From positions 1,553,501 to 1,617,500 of the forward strand of contig NZ_CP110383.1 in assembly GCF_026015965.1 (NCBI RefSeq): 64,000 nucleotides of DNA, given 5' to 3'. The stretch is from Selenomonas sputigena. Its GTDB lineage: Bacteria; Bacillota; Negativicutes; Selenomonadales; Selenomonadaceae. Made by a program: the position numbers and the translations under genes. The notes beneath the pieces are model-generated. The model had not been told where the DNA came from. It worked only from the letters and a program-made list of their open reading frames with translations, and made no database searches. Below, piece after piece: positions 29,598 to 38,344 of the stretch. How positions within the stretch are numbered: the first letter of the stretch is position 1; each line of letters begins with the position of its first letter.

Positions 29598-30715
29598 ACA
29601 TGCAGCGCATCCGCATTTTCTTTACGCATCTCTACTACCTCGGGCACAAGGAACTCCTGGCCATTTTGAAAGATCCGCGCATGCGCATCGCTCTGATCGT
29701 GCCCGTCTTCACCCAGGGGCTGCTCTTCGGCTACGTCGCCAACTACAATCTCGACTCCGTACCCTACGCCGTCGTCGACACTTCGAGAAGTGAAGCCTCG
29801 CAGAGCCTGCTCGCGCACTTCGACGGCTCGCCCGCATTTTCGCGCACGGCGACGCTTGCCGTCCCTGCCGAGATTGAGCCTTTGATCAACTCCGAAACCA
29901 TTCTCATGGCGCTCATCATCCCCACAGACTTTGAAGCGCACATCGCACGCGGCGAGACCGCCCCCGTCGAGGTCATCACCGACGGCCGCAACGCGCTCAC
30001 ATCGACGCTCGCCACAGGCTATGCAGCAGCCATCATCGCGCGCTGGAACGCAGAGAGACTGCATGCCATGCCCGCCATCACACTGACGAGCCGCACATGG
30101 TACAACGAGAACCAGATCACGCGCTGGACTTTCCTGCCGAGCATCATCGCCATGATCTCCTTCGTGCAGGTCATCATGCTCGCCGGACTCTCCATCGCCA
30201 GAGAGCGCGAACAAGGCACCTTCGATCAGCTTCTCGTCACGCCGCTCGCCCCCGTGGAGATCCTCATCGGCAAAGCGCTTCCGCCCATGCTCATCGGACT
30301 TGTGCAGAGCACGCTTCTCCTGCTCATTTCCCTCTTTTGGTTCGAGATTCCGTTTGCCGGCTCCTTCCTCACGCTCTATCTGACGCTCTTCCTCTTCATC
30401 CTCAGCTCGACGGGCATCGGGCTGTGCGTCTCCGCCGTCGCACGCAGCATGCAGCAAGTCCTCGTCTACCTCTTCGTCCTCCTGCTGCCGCTCGCCCTTC
30501 TCTCAGGGATAGCGACGCCCGTCGCCAACATGCCGCGCATCCTGCAGATCCTCACCTACATCGACCCTCTGCGCTTCGCCGTCGAGGCCGTGCGGCGCGT
30601 CTACTTGGAGGGCGCCGTCGCCGCCGACCTCATCGGCGACTACATCCCCCTGCTCCTCATCGCCGCCTTCACGCTGCCCCTCGCCATGCGACTGTTTCGG
30701 AACAAGACAATGTAA
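29594..30715 (+). CDS. ABC-2 type permease, YbhR-like
   Basis: The 373-residue protein is a second ABC-2 permease paralogous to the preceding gene, with the same topology and the IAREREQGTFDQLLVTPLAP coupling segment. The ATG at 29594 overlaps the upstream stop by 4 bp. With YbhS-, YbhF- and YbhG-like partners it completes a four-gene exporter operon. Confidence 0.92.
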   Translation: MNMQRIRIFFTHLYYLGHKELLAILKDPRMRIALIVPVFTQGLLFGYVANYNLDSVPYAVVDTSRSEASQSLLAHFDGSPAFSRTATLAVPAEIEPLINSETILMALIIPTDFEAHIARGETAPVEVITDGRNALTSTLATGYAAAIIARWNAERLHAMPAITLTSRTWYNENQITRWTFLPSIIAMISFVQVIMLAGLSIAREREQGTFDQLLVTPLAPVEILIGKALPPMLIGLVQSTLLLLISLFWFEIPFAGSFLTLYLTLFLFILSSTGIGLCVSAVARSMQQVLVYLFVLLLPLALLSGIATPVANMPRILQILTYIDPLRFAVEAVRRVYLEGAVAADLIGDYIPLLLIAAFTLPLAMRLFRNKTM

Positions 30716-30907
30716 GCTGCGTACCAGCCTCCACCTACGGTCATTATGCGTACAGCTTACAGCAAGCAAAATATTGTGCACGCGGATCTTTCTCATCGTC
30801 CTCCAGCTCGATATCGCTGTACTTCCTGCGGCCGATGTACTTCTCCTGCACCTCGGTCGGCAGGGCGCGCTGCCTTGATCTGCGCTTTCTGCTTAATGTA
30901 CAATGGA
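30716..30907 (-). other. Intergenic region with possible gene remnant
   Basis: On the minus strand a frame ending at 30744 reads ALPTEVQEKYIGRRKYSDIE and continues acidic to a stop. It looks like the C-terminal end of a protein, but no start, ribosome site or upstream body remains. I do not recognise the family. It may be left over from a deletion between the exporter operon and the accessory genes. Confidence 0.25.
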
Positions 30908-30937
30908 ATGACCAAAAGCCAGCGAAGATGCTATAAT
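30908..30937 (+). promoter_or_regulatory. Possible promoter of the small gene pair
   Basis: ATGACC (30908-30913) and a perfect TATAAT (30932-30937) are 18 bp apart, about 63 bp before the ATG at 31000. Confidence 0.5.
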
Positions 30938-30999
30938 ATGAACAGCAAGAGGAGACATGGCAAGCGCAGGGTCGCCGGCCACAGGAAAGGAGCGTCGTC

Positions 31000-31312
31000 A
31001 TGAAATACATATCAGGACTTCATGCGCTCAATATTCCCTGCCGTTTGGAAACTGTGCGAGACAACACACTGGACAGACATCGACCGATTCATGGAAAAAG
31101 AGTATCGAATGAAGTGGGGTCTTTTCAGAAAGGAGCAGGAAGCGAATGGATGCCGCACAAATGCGCCATATAGGATCGATAAGGACGCATTGGCAGGACT
31201 TTATCTGAATATGTTCGAGAAGCTGGATCTTCTCTATTCGGAGGAGGAAGCAGAAACTCTTTCCGTAAAGGAAAATGTCGCAAAAAAAGAAAACGATGAC
31301 CAAGAAGAATGA
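31000..31312 (+). pseudogene. Small conserved-looking gene with frameshift
   Basis: A good ribosome site (AAAGGAG) precedes the ATG at 31000, which opens MKYISGLHALNIPCRLET. The frame then becomes non-protein-like, while the +1 frame from about 31050 continues as THWTDIDRFMEKEYRMKWGL through to an acidic tail at 31312. A single indel near 31050-31075 explains both halves. I do not know a function. The stop overlaps the next small gene by 4 bp. If a sequencing error caused the shift, the intact product would be about 103 residues. Confidence 0.5.
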
Positions 31313-31482
31313 AGCCGCTGAGACCGGCGGGCAGAAGATTTCCTGTCGCGCTTCTGTACGACGGCCGCCCCATCGAAGGCGATACGCTCAAAGAACTGCA
31401 GGCATTGATCGAAAAGTGTCGCTGGGAGGGCGGCCTTCATCTGCAGTTCGGCGCAAACATCCCGCATGACACCTGGTCATAA
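31309..31482 (+). CDS. Small hypothetical protein, 57 residues
   Basis: This 57-residue frame starts at ATG 31309, overlapping the upstream stop as ATGA. The product has a basic start and a structured-looking core (LLYDGRPIEGDTLKELQALI) ending HDTWS. A strong terminator follows at once. The coupling suggests it is the second gene of a two-gene unit with the frameshifted gene. No function is recognised. Confidence 0.5.
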   Translation: MKPLRPAGRRFPVALLYDGRPIEGDTLKELQALIEKCRWEGGLHLQFGANIPHDTWS

Positions 31483-31494
31483 CGCAAACGAAAC

Positions 31495-31533
31495 ACTCCC
31501 CCGCCTGCGGCAAAAGCCTGTCGGGGGAGTTTT
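31495..31533 (+). terminator. Intrinsic terminator
   Basis: ACTCCCCCG (31495-31503) pairs with CGGGGGAGT (31522-31530) and is followed by TTT and further T-rich sequence. Confidence 0.85.
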
Positions 31534-31556
31534 CTCGTTTATTTTTGCTACACCGC

Positions 31557-31659
31557 TTACGCCTTTTCGGGCTGCAGCGCGCCGTAGTGGAAGGAAGCCG
31601 TCGCGCCGCCGTCGATGAGAAAGGTCGCGCCCGTGATGAACCGGGCGCGCTCAGGCAAG
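31557..31659 (-). pseudogene. C-terminal fragment of a short-chain dehydrogenase
   Basis: The minus-strand frame ending at TAA 31557-31559 reads PERARFITGATFLIDGGATA and then ASFHYGALQPEKA, the classic C-terminus of an SDR enzyme (ITGATFLIDGG). Only about 33 residues remain. The rest was lost before the adjacent MITE arrived: removing the element joins this fragment directly to the flavodoxin stop. Confidence 0.7.
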
Positions 31660-31819
31660 GGAAGCGCTGATAAAATGAATTCGCCCAGATTTGCACAGAT
31701 GCGCTGTGCCTATCTAGGAGACAAACCGGAGGCGTAGCGGTGCTACGTCGAGGATTTGTCGACGACGAGAGGACAGTGCAGATGTGTGAAGATGGGCGGC
31801 TGAATTTATCAGTGATTCC
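31660..31819 (-). mobile_element. MITE-like palindromic element, complete copy B
   Basis: This 160-bp element is nearly identical to copy A at 19258-19417 but inverted. It is flanked on both sides by CAAG, a clear 4-bp target-site duplication. It inserted into the last codons of the flavodoxin gene and supplies the present TGA stop. No protein is encoded, so it must be moved in trans. Confidence 0.88.
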
Positions 31820-32333
31820 CAAGATTCCGCTTCGCCCAAGCGGCGACTGCTTCTTCCGACTGCGCGGCTTCCGCGCCCTTGACGGCAAGCCCCTCGCCGA
31901 CTGTCGCGCCCTCGCAGTAGCTTTTAAGCGCCGAGGCGCTGCCGGCCAGCCCCGAGCCTTCGTGCGTCATGACGGGGAACACGCGCTTGCCATGAAAATC
32001 GAGCGCTTTTAGCTGCGTGACGACCGCCATCGGATAGGTGCCCCACCAGCAAGGTCCCGCCACGACGATGTTGTCATACGTTGCGATGGAATCGAGCATA
32101 CGCACGAGCTCCGGCAAAGCGTGCGCCTTGAGCTCCTCCTTCGCCTCCCGCGTACATTCATTGTAGTCCGCCGCATACGCTTTCTTCGTCTCGATCTCGA
32201 AGATGTCGGCGTCCACCGCCTTTTGAATAAATTCGGCGACGATCTCGGTATTGCCCTTCGTCAGCTTTTCAATCCTGCCGTTGACATAATTCTCGCCCTT
32301 GCGCGAGTAGTAGATAACGAGTGTCTTTACCAT
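31809..32333 (-). CDS. Flavodoxin-family protein, C-terminus altered by MITE
   Basis: The 174-residue protein is a flavodoxin (flavodoxin_4 type) with FMN loop YYSRKGENYVNG and the WWGTYPMAV segment. The ATG at 32333 follows GGAGG. Its last residues read NLGNH because the stop lies inside the MITE; without the insertion the frame would have ended NLA. Function is probably unaffected. It is transcribed from a MerR-type promoter. Such flavodoxins accompany redox-stress enzymes, which fits the nitroreductase and HchA-like genes nearby. Confidence 0.85.
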   Translation of the reverse strand: MVKTLVIYYSRKGENYVNGRIEKLTKGNTEIVAEFIQKAVDADIFEIETKKAYAADYNECTREAKEELKAHALPELVRMLDSIATYDNIVVAGPCWWGTYPMAVVTQLKALDFHGKRVFPVMTHEGSGLAGSASALKSYCEGATVGEGLAVKGAEAAQSEEAVAAWAKRNLGNH

Positions 32334-32387
32334 TTCCAATTTCCTCCCACAGTTCCCTCGGTTTGCTTCTGCAAACCTCTGTCTTTC

Positions 32388-32418
32388 ATTTTACTTCTTG
32401 AAGTCAACTTCAAGTCAA
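32388..32418 (-). promoter_or_regulatory. MerR-type promoter with palindrome in a 19-bp spacer
   Basis: TTGACT (32413-32418) and TAAAAT (32388-32393) on the minus strand are 19 bp apart, too long for normal activity. The perfect palindrome CTTGAAGT-N2-ACTTCAAG (32397-32414) fills the spacer. This is the hallmark of MerR-family activation by DNA untwisting. No merR gene lies in the window. Confidence 0.7.
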
Positions 32419-32439
32419 TGCGTATGGAGTCAAACTTTC

Positions 32440-32976
32440 TCAGGCGAGCGTTTTGTCGAGCAGCGCGGCGAGGAAGTCCGGCTCTTCCTCGAAGCCCTGC
32501 GCGTACCAGTCCGCTTTCAGCTGATAGAGTCCGCCTATAAGGAACGATTTCATCAGATCGAACTCACGCTCGGAAAGCGCCGCGAAATGCGGGCGCAGGA
32601 TGTCGAGCTTCTCGCGCATGATTTCTCCGTAGCGCGCGATAAGCCACGATTCGACGTGCCCTTCGCAAACGATGCGCAAAAAATCCGCATTCTCGCGCCA
32701 GAAGGAGAGATACGTCGCAAAGATCTCGCGGCGCGTCGGCTGCTGCAAGCTTTGCAGACGCTCGGTCACGCCGTCGGCGATCCTCTGCAGCATGGCGGCA
32801 AGGATCTCGTCCTTCGAGCGAAAATGGCGGTAGAATGTCTGACGCGACACGTCCGCCTCCTGCACGATGCGCAGGATCGTGATCTCGCCGTAGGGCGTCG
32901 TGCGCGTGAGCGCGGCGAAGGCGTCGAGAATCATCCGACGGTAGCGCAGCGCGATGGGATTGGCGGTTTCCTGCAT
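32440..32976 (-). CDS. TetR/AcrR family transcriptional regulator
   Basis: The 178-residue regulator has an N-terminal TetR helix-turn-helix (ITILRIVQEADVSRQTFYRHF, spanning residues 34-54) and a helical C-terminal ligand domain of the TetR_C type seen in DhaS-like proteins. It is divergent from the rightward genes at 33171. Two identical TGTTAC-N4-GTAACA sites lie in the shared region, so it very probably represses itself and the divergent operon. Confidence 0.9.
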   Translation of the reverse strand: MQETANPIALRYRRMILDAFAALTRTTPYGEITILRIVQEADVSRQTFYRHFRSKDEILAAMLQRIADGVTERLQSLQQPTRREIFATYLSFWRENADFLRIVCEGHVESWLIARYGEIMREKLDILRPHFAALSEREFDLMKSFLIGGLYQLKADWYAQGFEEEPDFLAALLDKTLA

Positions 32977-33000
32977 AAATCCACTCCTTTCCTATCCTCC

Positions 33001-33037
33001 ATTATAAGCCTTCTTTCAACATGTTACAAGAGTAACA
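33001..33037 (-). promoter_or_regulatory. tetR promoter with overlapping operator O1
   Basis: TTGTAA (33024-33029) and TATAAT (33001-33006) on the minus strand are 17 bp apart. The palindrome TGTTAC-N4-GTAACA at 33022-33037 covers the -35, indicating autorepression. Confidence 0.75.
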
Positions 33038-33095
33038 CTTCGCACAAGCCCATCTGTGACAAAGCGCCGCCTTTGTATCACTTGCTCGCATACCA

Positions 33096-33151
33096 TTGAC
33101 ACATGTAACACCTTGCCGCTATAATAAAGTCAAGATGTTACATGTGTAACA
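33096..33151 (+). promoter_or_regulatory. Divergent promoter with operator O2
   Basis: TTGACA (33096-33101) and TATAAT (33120-33125) are 18 bp apart. The perfect operator TGTTAC-N4-GTAACA at 33136-33151 covers the start of transcription, and a degenerate ATGTAACA half-site touches the -35. It controls the rightward genes beginning at 33171. Confidence 0.8.
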
Positions 33152-33170
33152 CGAACGAAGGAGGATTCTC

Positions 33171-33601
33171 ATGCTAACATTGCTGACGCTCGCATTCGGT
33201 TTCTATTGGAGCTCGCGCAGGTCGAGCATGACCTGCTTGAAGCGCGCGCTGTGTACCGCACGGTCAAGCGCATCTTTCTGCTGAACGGCGACGCTTTTTC
33301 GCTGGGCTTTTCACGCCTTGAGGCCATCGGCAAGAAGATCATCAAGATCTTCCCCGAGATCGAGACGATCGCTTCCTATGCCTCCATCGAGAGCATCGCG
33401 CGCAAGACGGACGAGGAACTGCAGGAGCTTCGCCACCTGCGCTTCAACGGCATGAACGTCGGCCTCGAATCGGGACATGCGGAAACGCTCACGCTCCTCG
33501 GCAAGAACTACACGCCCGAGAAAGCGGAGCGCGAACTTCTGCGTGAGGACTTCCTCGCCGCACGTCCCAAGCGCGGCATGGAAGGACGCTACGTTTCTTA
33601 A
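33171..33601 (+). pseudogene. Truncated radical SAM protein remnant
   Basis: A ribosome site and ATG at 33171 open a frame that soon loses phase. From 33206 another frame reads as the middle of a radical SAM protein: RIFLLNGDAFSL, ETIASYASIESIARK, ELRHLRFNGMNVGLESGH. The N-terminal CxxxCxxC cluster is missing and the C-terminus is shortened, so iron-sulfur chemistry is impossible. An internal deletion plus frameshift explains it. It still sits under the TetR-controlled promoter, so its transcript leads into the nitroreductase gene. Confidence 0.7.
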
Positions 33602-33647
33602 GAACTCACGGATACATTCAACGCTTCCTATAGAAAGGAGTTTCTCT

Positions 33648-34256
33648 ATGGATTTTCAAAGCGTTTTGGAAAAGCGCCGCAGCATACGAAAGTTCGATAC
33701 GCGCCCCATCCCGAAGGAGATCGTCGAGGCGATCCTCGAAGCCGGCAGGCGCGCCCCCTCGGGCAGCAACATCCAGCCCTGGCGCTTCGTCGTCGTCGAG
33801 GACGAAGCCGTGCGAAAGCGGCTCAAGGAAGCCTCACCGCTCTCCTTCTTCGCCGAAGCGCCGCTCCTCATTCTCGCATGCTTCGACCGCGAGGCGATCA
33901 AGAAAATGCCCGAACGCTTCGCCGAACTTACAGCGTCCGACGCCTTCGAGGACGTTACAATGGACGCGGGCAAGGTGGAAGCCCTGCGCGCTCAGCGCGC
34001 CAACGACGAGGTGGAAAAGGCGTCCTACGCCGTCTACAACACGGCGATCTCCGTGACGCACATGGATCTCACCGCCGTCGCGCACGGCCTCGGCACATGC
34101 TGGATCGGCATGTTCGACAAGGAAAAAGTGCGTGAAATCCTCGGCATCGACACGCGCTTCGGTATCGTCTGCGCCCTGCAGATCGGCTACGCCCTGCAGT
34201 CCCCGCCGCCGCGCCCGCGCCTTTCGATGGACGACATTGTTTTGCAGCGTTTCTGA
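33648..34256 (+). CDS. Nitroreductase family protein
   Basis: The 202-residue FMN-dependent NAD(P)H oxidoreductase begins MDFQSVLEKRRSIRKFDTR and has the FMN-binding RRAPSGSNIQPWRFVVV and GLGTCWIGMF segments. AAAGGAG precedes the ATG at 33648. It lies in a rightward run with HchA-like and NAD-binding genes, all downstream of the TetR-controlled promoter, suggesting detoxification of electrophiles or nitro compounds. The natural substrate is unknown. Confidence 0.9.
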   Translation: MDFQSVLEKRRSIRKFDTRPIPKEIVEAILEAGRRAPSGSNIQPWRFVVVEDEAVRKRLKEASPLSFFAEAPLLILACFDREAIKKMPERFAELTASDAFEDVTMDAGKVEALRAQRANDEVEKASYAVYNTAISVTHMDLTAVAHGLGTCWIGMFDKEKVREILGIDTRFGIVCALQIGYALQSPPPRPRLSMDDIVLQRF

Positions 34257-34304
34257 TACGCTGTATTTATAAGTACCTCAGAGAAGCAAGAAAGAAAGAT
34301 TTCC

Positions 34305-35162
34305 ATGACAGAATCCATCAAGACCCCCATGCCCGATACGGCGGAGTGGAACGCCTTTTTCCCCTCGCCCTACTCCCTGTCCGTCTACACCGCCGCAAAG
34401 ACCGACTTCGACGGCGCAAAGTACGATTCGCGCTACGGCGGCAAGAAGAAGGTGCTTGTCATTCTTTCGGATGAGCGCTACCTTGCGATGGAAAACGGCA
34501 AGCTTTTTTCGACCGGCAACCACCCCGTCGAAACGCTTCTGCCGATGATGCACCTCGCGGCGGCGGGCTTCTCGTTCGATATCGCGACGCTTTCGGGCAG
34601 GCGCGCCAAATTCGAGCAATGGGCGATGCCCTTGGGCGACGACGCCGTCATGGCCTTCTACGAAGAAGTCCTGCCGCAGATGGAAGAACCGCAGAAGCTT
34701 GAAGAAACGCTCAAAGCCATGACGGAAGCGGCGGACGTTCCCTACGCTGCCGTCTTTATTCCCGGCGGTCACGGCGTACTCAATGCCATCCCCGAAAGCC
34801 GCGAGGTGCATGACGTCCTGCACTGGGCGCTCGCCAACGAAGTGTTCATTATCAGTCTCTGCCATGGTCCCGCCTCGCTTCTCGCGGCGAACGATGCGAA
34901 GGGCTTCCCCTTCGCCGGCTACGAGCTCTGCGTCTTCCCCGACAGCCTCGACGAAGGCGCGAACATCGCCATCGGCTACATGCCGGGGCGCTTGAAGAAG
35001 CTCGTCGGCAAAAATCTCGCGGCGCTCGGCGTGAAGATCCTCAACTCCGACATCACCGGCAAGGTGCATCGCGACCGCACGCTCCTGACGGGAGACAGCC
35101 CGCTTGCCTCCAATGCCCTCGGCAAACTGGCGGCAGAAACCCTGCTCGCGGAAGTCAAGTAA
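34305..35162 (+). CDS. hchA: HchA/Hsp31-like DJ-1 superfamily protein
   Basis: The 285-residue protein matches Hsp31/HchA, a DJ-1/PfpI family enzyme with glutathione-independent glyoxalase and proposed deglycase activity. The nucleophile elbow is [11 protein letters not shown] (Cys followed by His). [21 protein letters not shown] contains the zinc-site/Glu region of HchA. Length agrees with E. coli HchA. It lies in the TetR-controlled stress cluster, consistent with reactive carbonyl defence. Confidence 0.88.
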   Translation: MTESIKTPMPDTAEWNAFFPSPYSLSVYTAAKTDFDGAKYDSRYGGKKKVLVILSDERYLAMENGKLFSTGNHPVETLLPMMHLAAAGFSFDIATLSGRRAKFEQWAMPLGDDAVMAFYEEVLPQMEEPQKLEETLKAMTEAADVPYAAVFIPGGHGVLNAIPESREVHDVLHWALANEVFIISLCHGPASLLAANDAKGFPFAGYELCVFPDSLDEGANIAIGYMPGRLKKLVGKNLAALGVKILNSDITGKVHRDRTLLTGDSPLASNALGKLAAETLLAEVK

Positions 35163-35189
35163 ATCCATCGAAGGAAAGAGGCGATACCC

Positions 35190-35831
35190 ATGAAAGCTGT
35201 TTTGATCGGCGCGACGGGCGCGGTCGGCAAGGACTTGCTGCAGGCGCTTCTTGAGGATGCGCGCTATACGGAGGTCATCGCCTTTGCGCGGCGCGCGCTC
35301 GGCGTACAGCACGAAAAGCTCCGGGAGCATACGATCGACTTCGACGCGCCCGCGACGTGGCAGGAGCTTGTCAAAGGCGACGTCCTCTTTTCGACGCTCG
35401 GCACCTCGCTCAAGCAGGCAGGCTCCAAGGAAGCGCAGCGCCATATCGACTACGATTACCAGCTCACCTTCGCGAAAGCCGCCAGGGCAAACGGCGTGAA
35501 GAGCCTCGTACTGCTGTCCTCCATAGGCGCGAACAGCAAGTCGAGCATCTTCTATCTGCGCCTGAAGGGCGAGCTAGACGACGCCATTCAGTGTCTTGGC
35601 TTCGATTCGCTGAGCATCGTGCGTCCGCCGAGCCTCATACGCGCGAAAAGCAAGCGCTTTGGTGAGACCGCCTCCGTCAAGTTCCTTCAGGCCGCCAATG
35701 CCATCGGCCTCGCCAAGCGGCTCGCGCCGATGGAAACCGCCGTCGTTGCGCGCTCGATGGCCGCGTTGGGTCTGGATTCCGCGAGCGGCACAAGAATCAT
35801 CGAAGGGCAGGATGTCCGCGATTTCGCGTAA
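35190..35831 (+). CDS. NAD(P)-binding oxidoreductase, atypical SDR
   Basis: The 213-residue protein has a Rossmann fold with nucleotide motif IGATGAVGKDLLQAL and the STLGTSLKQAGS region of the HTATIP2/YbjT-like atypical SDR group. AAGGAAAGAG precedes the ATG at 35190. It ends the rightward stress cluster and is followed by a strong terminator. The substrate is unknown. Confidence 0.8.
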   Translation: MKAVLIGATGAVGKDLLQALLEDARYTEVIAFARRALGVQHEKLREHTIDFDAPATWQELVKGDVLFSTLGTSLKQAGSKEAQRHIDYDYQLTFAKAARANGVKSLVLLSSIGANSKSSIFYLRLKGELDDAIQCLGFDSLSIVRPPSLIRAKSKRFGETASVKFLQAANAIGLAKRLAPMETAVVARSMAALGLDSASGTRIIEGQDVRDFA

Positions 35832-35838
35832 AAAAGAT

Positions 35839-35870
35839 GCCCCATAAGCCATCCATGCGGCTTATGGGGC
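35839..35870. terminator. Intrinsic terminator
   Basis: A perfect 12-bp stem (GCCCCATAAGCC with GGCTTATGGGGC) is flanked by an A-run and a T-rich tail, ending the rightward stress cluster and usable from both sides. Confidence 0.85.
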
Positions 35871-35917
35871 GTCTTTGTCTTATTTGGGAGCACTATGCCC
35901 ATCCAGCTATACGTTGC

Positions 35918-36343
35918 TCAATCACTGTTCTCATGCGCAGCTGCACGCAGATAGTCAAGTTTATTATCTCTTCGCTCTACAGATTGAAACTTCGACAACG
36001 GCATATAGTATTCATCCGTATCCTTCTTATAGCGGAACACGACGGTATGCTGCGGCTCTACCGTCATCTCGCCGATGCGGCTGTCCCACACGACGGCAAA
36101 GGAGAGGAACGCGAAGTCTTCGTAGTCCTCTCCCTCGCTCATGATATAGGCTGAACTTACATCCGCCACCGATTTCACATGAGAGCCGCAGTCCCATACG
36201 ATGAAGTTCGGATCGCCGTCGTAGCTGTAGATGCCGGGAGCTACATCGGCTTCAGGCAGATCGGCAAAAGCCGTCGATGTGCAGATCGCAAGGCAAAATG
36301 CAAAAACAACGGCAAGAACTTTCCTGCTGAGATTCAGATTCAT
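35918..36343 (-). CDS. Secreted hypothetical protein
   Basis: The 141-residue product has a clear signal peptide (LAVVFAFCLAICTSTAFA) and a mature acidic domain of about 113 residues with no known motif. GGTGGGA precedes the ATG at 36343. It lies 27 bp downstream of hslU on the same strand side but is read after a separate ribosome site. The mature part has GIYSYDGDPNFIVWDCG, which resembles small periplasmic beta proteins. Function unknown. Confidence 0.75.
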   Translation of the reverse strand: MNLNLSRKVLAVVFAFCLAICTSTAFADLPEADVAPGIYSYDGDPNFIVWDCGSHVKSVADVSSAYIMSEGEDYEDFAFLSFAVVWDSRIGEMTVEPQHTVVFRYKKDTDEYYMPLSKFQSVERRDNKLDYLRAAAHENSD

Positions 36344-36370
36344 ACAAATCCCACCTTTTCTCGAAGAACC

Positions 36371-37771
36371 TTACAAAATAAACTGACTCAAATCGCGGTT
36401 GACGGCGATGTCCTTGAGCTTCTTGTCGACGTAGGCGGCATCGACGCGGACTTCCTTTTCTTCCATCTCGGGAGCGTCGAAGGAGAGATCCTCCAAGAGC
36501 TTTTCCAAGATCGTATGCAGGCGGCGCGCGCCGATGTTCTCGGTCTGGGCGTTGACGTCGCAGGCGAGCTGCGCGAGGCGCTCGATGGCGTCGTCCGCAA
36601 AGTCGAGCGCGATGCCCTCAGTCGCGAGAAGCGCCTTGTACTGCTTCAAAAGAGCGTTCTGCGGCTCGGTCAGGATGCGCTGGAAGTCTTCCTTCTGCAG
36701 CGACTTCAGCTCGACGCGAATCGGGAAGCGTCCCTGCAGCTCCGGAATGAGATCGGACGGCTTCGCCGTGTGGAACGCGCCCGCCGCAATGAAGAGGATG
36801 TGATCGGTCTTGATCGGGCCGTACTTCGTCATGACGGTCGAGCCTTCGACGATCGGCAGGATGTCGCGCTGCACGCCTTCACGCGAGACGTCGGGGCCTG
36901 AGCCCTGCCCCTTGACGGCGACCTTGTCGATCTCGTCGAGGAAGACGATGCCGCTCTTTTCCGCCGCGCGGATGGCGGCGTCCTTGACCTCCTCCATGTC
37001 GACGAGCTTCGCGGCTTCTTCTTGTTGAAAGAGCTTGCGCGCCGCCGCCACGGAGACCTTGCGCTTCTTCTGCTTCTTCGGCATGAGGTTCGCCATCATG
37101 TCCTGCAGATTGTCGCCCATGCTCTCAAGGCTTGAGCCTGCGAACATGCCGACCATCGGCTTGCCCGAGTCTTCGATCTCGATCTCGATGACTTCTTTTT
37201 CCAGCTCGCCCTTCGAGAGGCGCTTTCTGACCCACTCGCGCCCCGCCACATACTTCGGCTCTTTATTTTCCTCCGACGATTCCTTTTCCTCGTCGTCAGA
37301 GCCGCCAAAAAGCTTGCCCAAGGGGTTCTGCGACTTCTTCGGCTGCGGCACGAATACATCGAGGATGCGCTCCTCGGCCAGCTCGGCTGCCCTTTCCTGC
37401 ACCTTTTCCATGCGCTCCTGGCGCACCATGCGCACGGCCGTCTCGGCGAGGTCGCGCACGATGGACTCGACGTCGCGCCCCACATAGCCGACTTCCGTGA
37501 ACTTCGTCGCCTCGACCTTGATGAACGGCGCCTTGACGAGTCTCGCCAGACGACGCGCGATCTCGGTCTTGCCGACGCCCGTCGAACCGATCATCAGAAT
37601 GTTTTTCGGTATGACATCGTCCTGCATGGCGACGTCAAGCTGTCGGCTGCGCCAGCGGTTTCTGAGCGCGATGGCGACGGCTCGCTTCGCTTCCTTCTGC
37701 CCGACGATGTAGCGGTCAAGTTCCTCGACGATCTGGCGCGGCGTCTGCTCGTTCAGCATGCTCTCTTCCAT
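36371..37771 (-). CDS. hslU: ATP-dependent protease ATPase subunit HslU
   Basis: HslU unfolds substrates for the HslV peptidase. The 466-residue AAA+ protein has Walker [10 protein letters not shown], Walker [12 protein letters not shown], pore motif GYVGRD, an inserted I-domain (about residues 115-235, highly charged) and the C-terminal tail DLSQFIL that docks into HslV. The ATG at 37771 is preferred; an ATG four codons later also has a plausible ribosome site. hslV precedes it by 19 bp. Confidence 0.95.
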   Translation of the reverse strand: MEESMLNEQTPRQIVEELDRYIVGQKEAKRAVAIALRNRWRSRQLDVAMQDDVIPKNILMIGSTGVGKTEIARRLARLVKAPFIKVEATKFTEVGYVGRDVESIVRDLAETAVRMVRQERMEKVQERAAELAEERILDVFVPQPKKSQNPLGKLFGGSDDEEKESSEENKEPKYVAGREWVRKRLSKGELEKEVIEIEIEDSGKPMVGMFAGSSLESMGDNLQDMMANLMPKKQKKRKVSVAAARKLFQQEEAAKLVDMEEVKDAAIRAAEKSGIVFLDEIDKVAVKGQGSGPDVSREGVQRDILPIVEGSTVMTKYGPIKTDHILFIAAGAFHTAKPSDLIPELQGRFPIRVELKSLQKEDFQRILTEPQNALLKQYKALLATEGIALDFADDAIERLAQLACDVNAQTENIGARRLHTILEKLLEDLSFDAPEMEEKEVRVDAAYVDKKLKDIAVNRDLSQFIL

Positions 37772-37790
37772 TTCGACCTTTTCCTGCAAG

Positions 37791-38333
37791 TCAATCCAGC
37801 TCCTCTACCTTGATGTTGTGATTCGTAAAGACGCATATATCGGCGGCGAGCGTCAAGGCTTCCTTGGCGATTTCCGCCGCTTCCATGTCCGTGTGCTTGA
37901 CGAGGGCGCGCGCTGCCGCGAGCGCGTAGAAGCCGCCCGAGCCGATCGCCGCAACGTCGCCATCCGGCTCAATGACCTCGCCGCCGCCCGAGATCATCAA
38001 AAGCGTCTCGGCATCGGCGACGAGAAGCAGCGCTTCGAGCTTTCGGAGCACGCGATCCGTGCGCCACTCCTTGGCAAGCTCGACCGAAGCGCGCATCAGG
38101 TTGCCGTTGAATTCCTCCAGTTTCGCCTCAAACTTCTCGAAGAGCGTGAAGGCGTCGGCGACCGAGCCGGCGAAGCCCGCGACGACCTTGCCGTGGTAAA
38201 GGCGGCGCACCTTGCGCGCCGTCGATTTCATGATGGCGCTCTGTCCGAACGTAACCTGACCGTCGCCCGCGATCGCCGTCTTTCCCTTCTGACGCACGGC
38301 GACGATGGTCGTCGCGTGAAATGTCTGTTCCAT
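37791..38333 (-). CDS. hslV: ATP-dependent protease peptidase subunit HslV
   Basis: HslV is the proteasome-like peptidase. The 180-residue precursor has a short propeptide before the catalytic Thr in HATTIVAVR, followed by GDGQVTFG and [14 protein letters not shown]. The order trmFO-hslV-hslU is the common Firmicute arrangement, here without the xerC gene often found between trmFO and hslV. Confidence 0.95.
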   Translation of the reverse strand: MEQTFHATTIVAVRQKGKTAIAGDGQVTFGQSAIMKSTARKVRRLYHGKVVAGFAGSVADAFTLFEKFEAKLEEFNGNLMRASVELAKEWRTDRVLRKLEALLLVADAETLLMISGGGEVIEPDGDVAAIGSGGFYALAAARALVKHTDMEAAEIAKEALTLAADICVFTNHNIKVEELD

Positions 38334-38344
38334 AGCTTGTCCTC

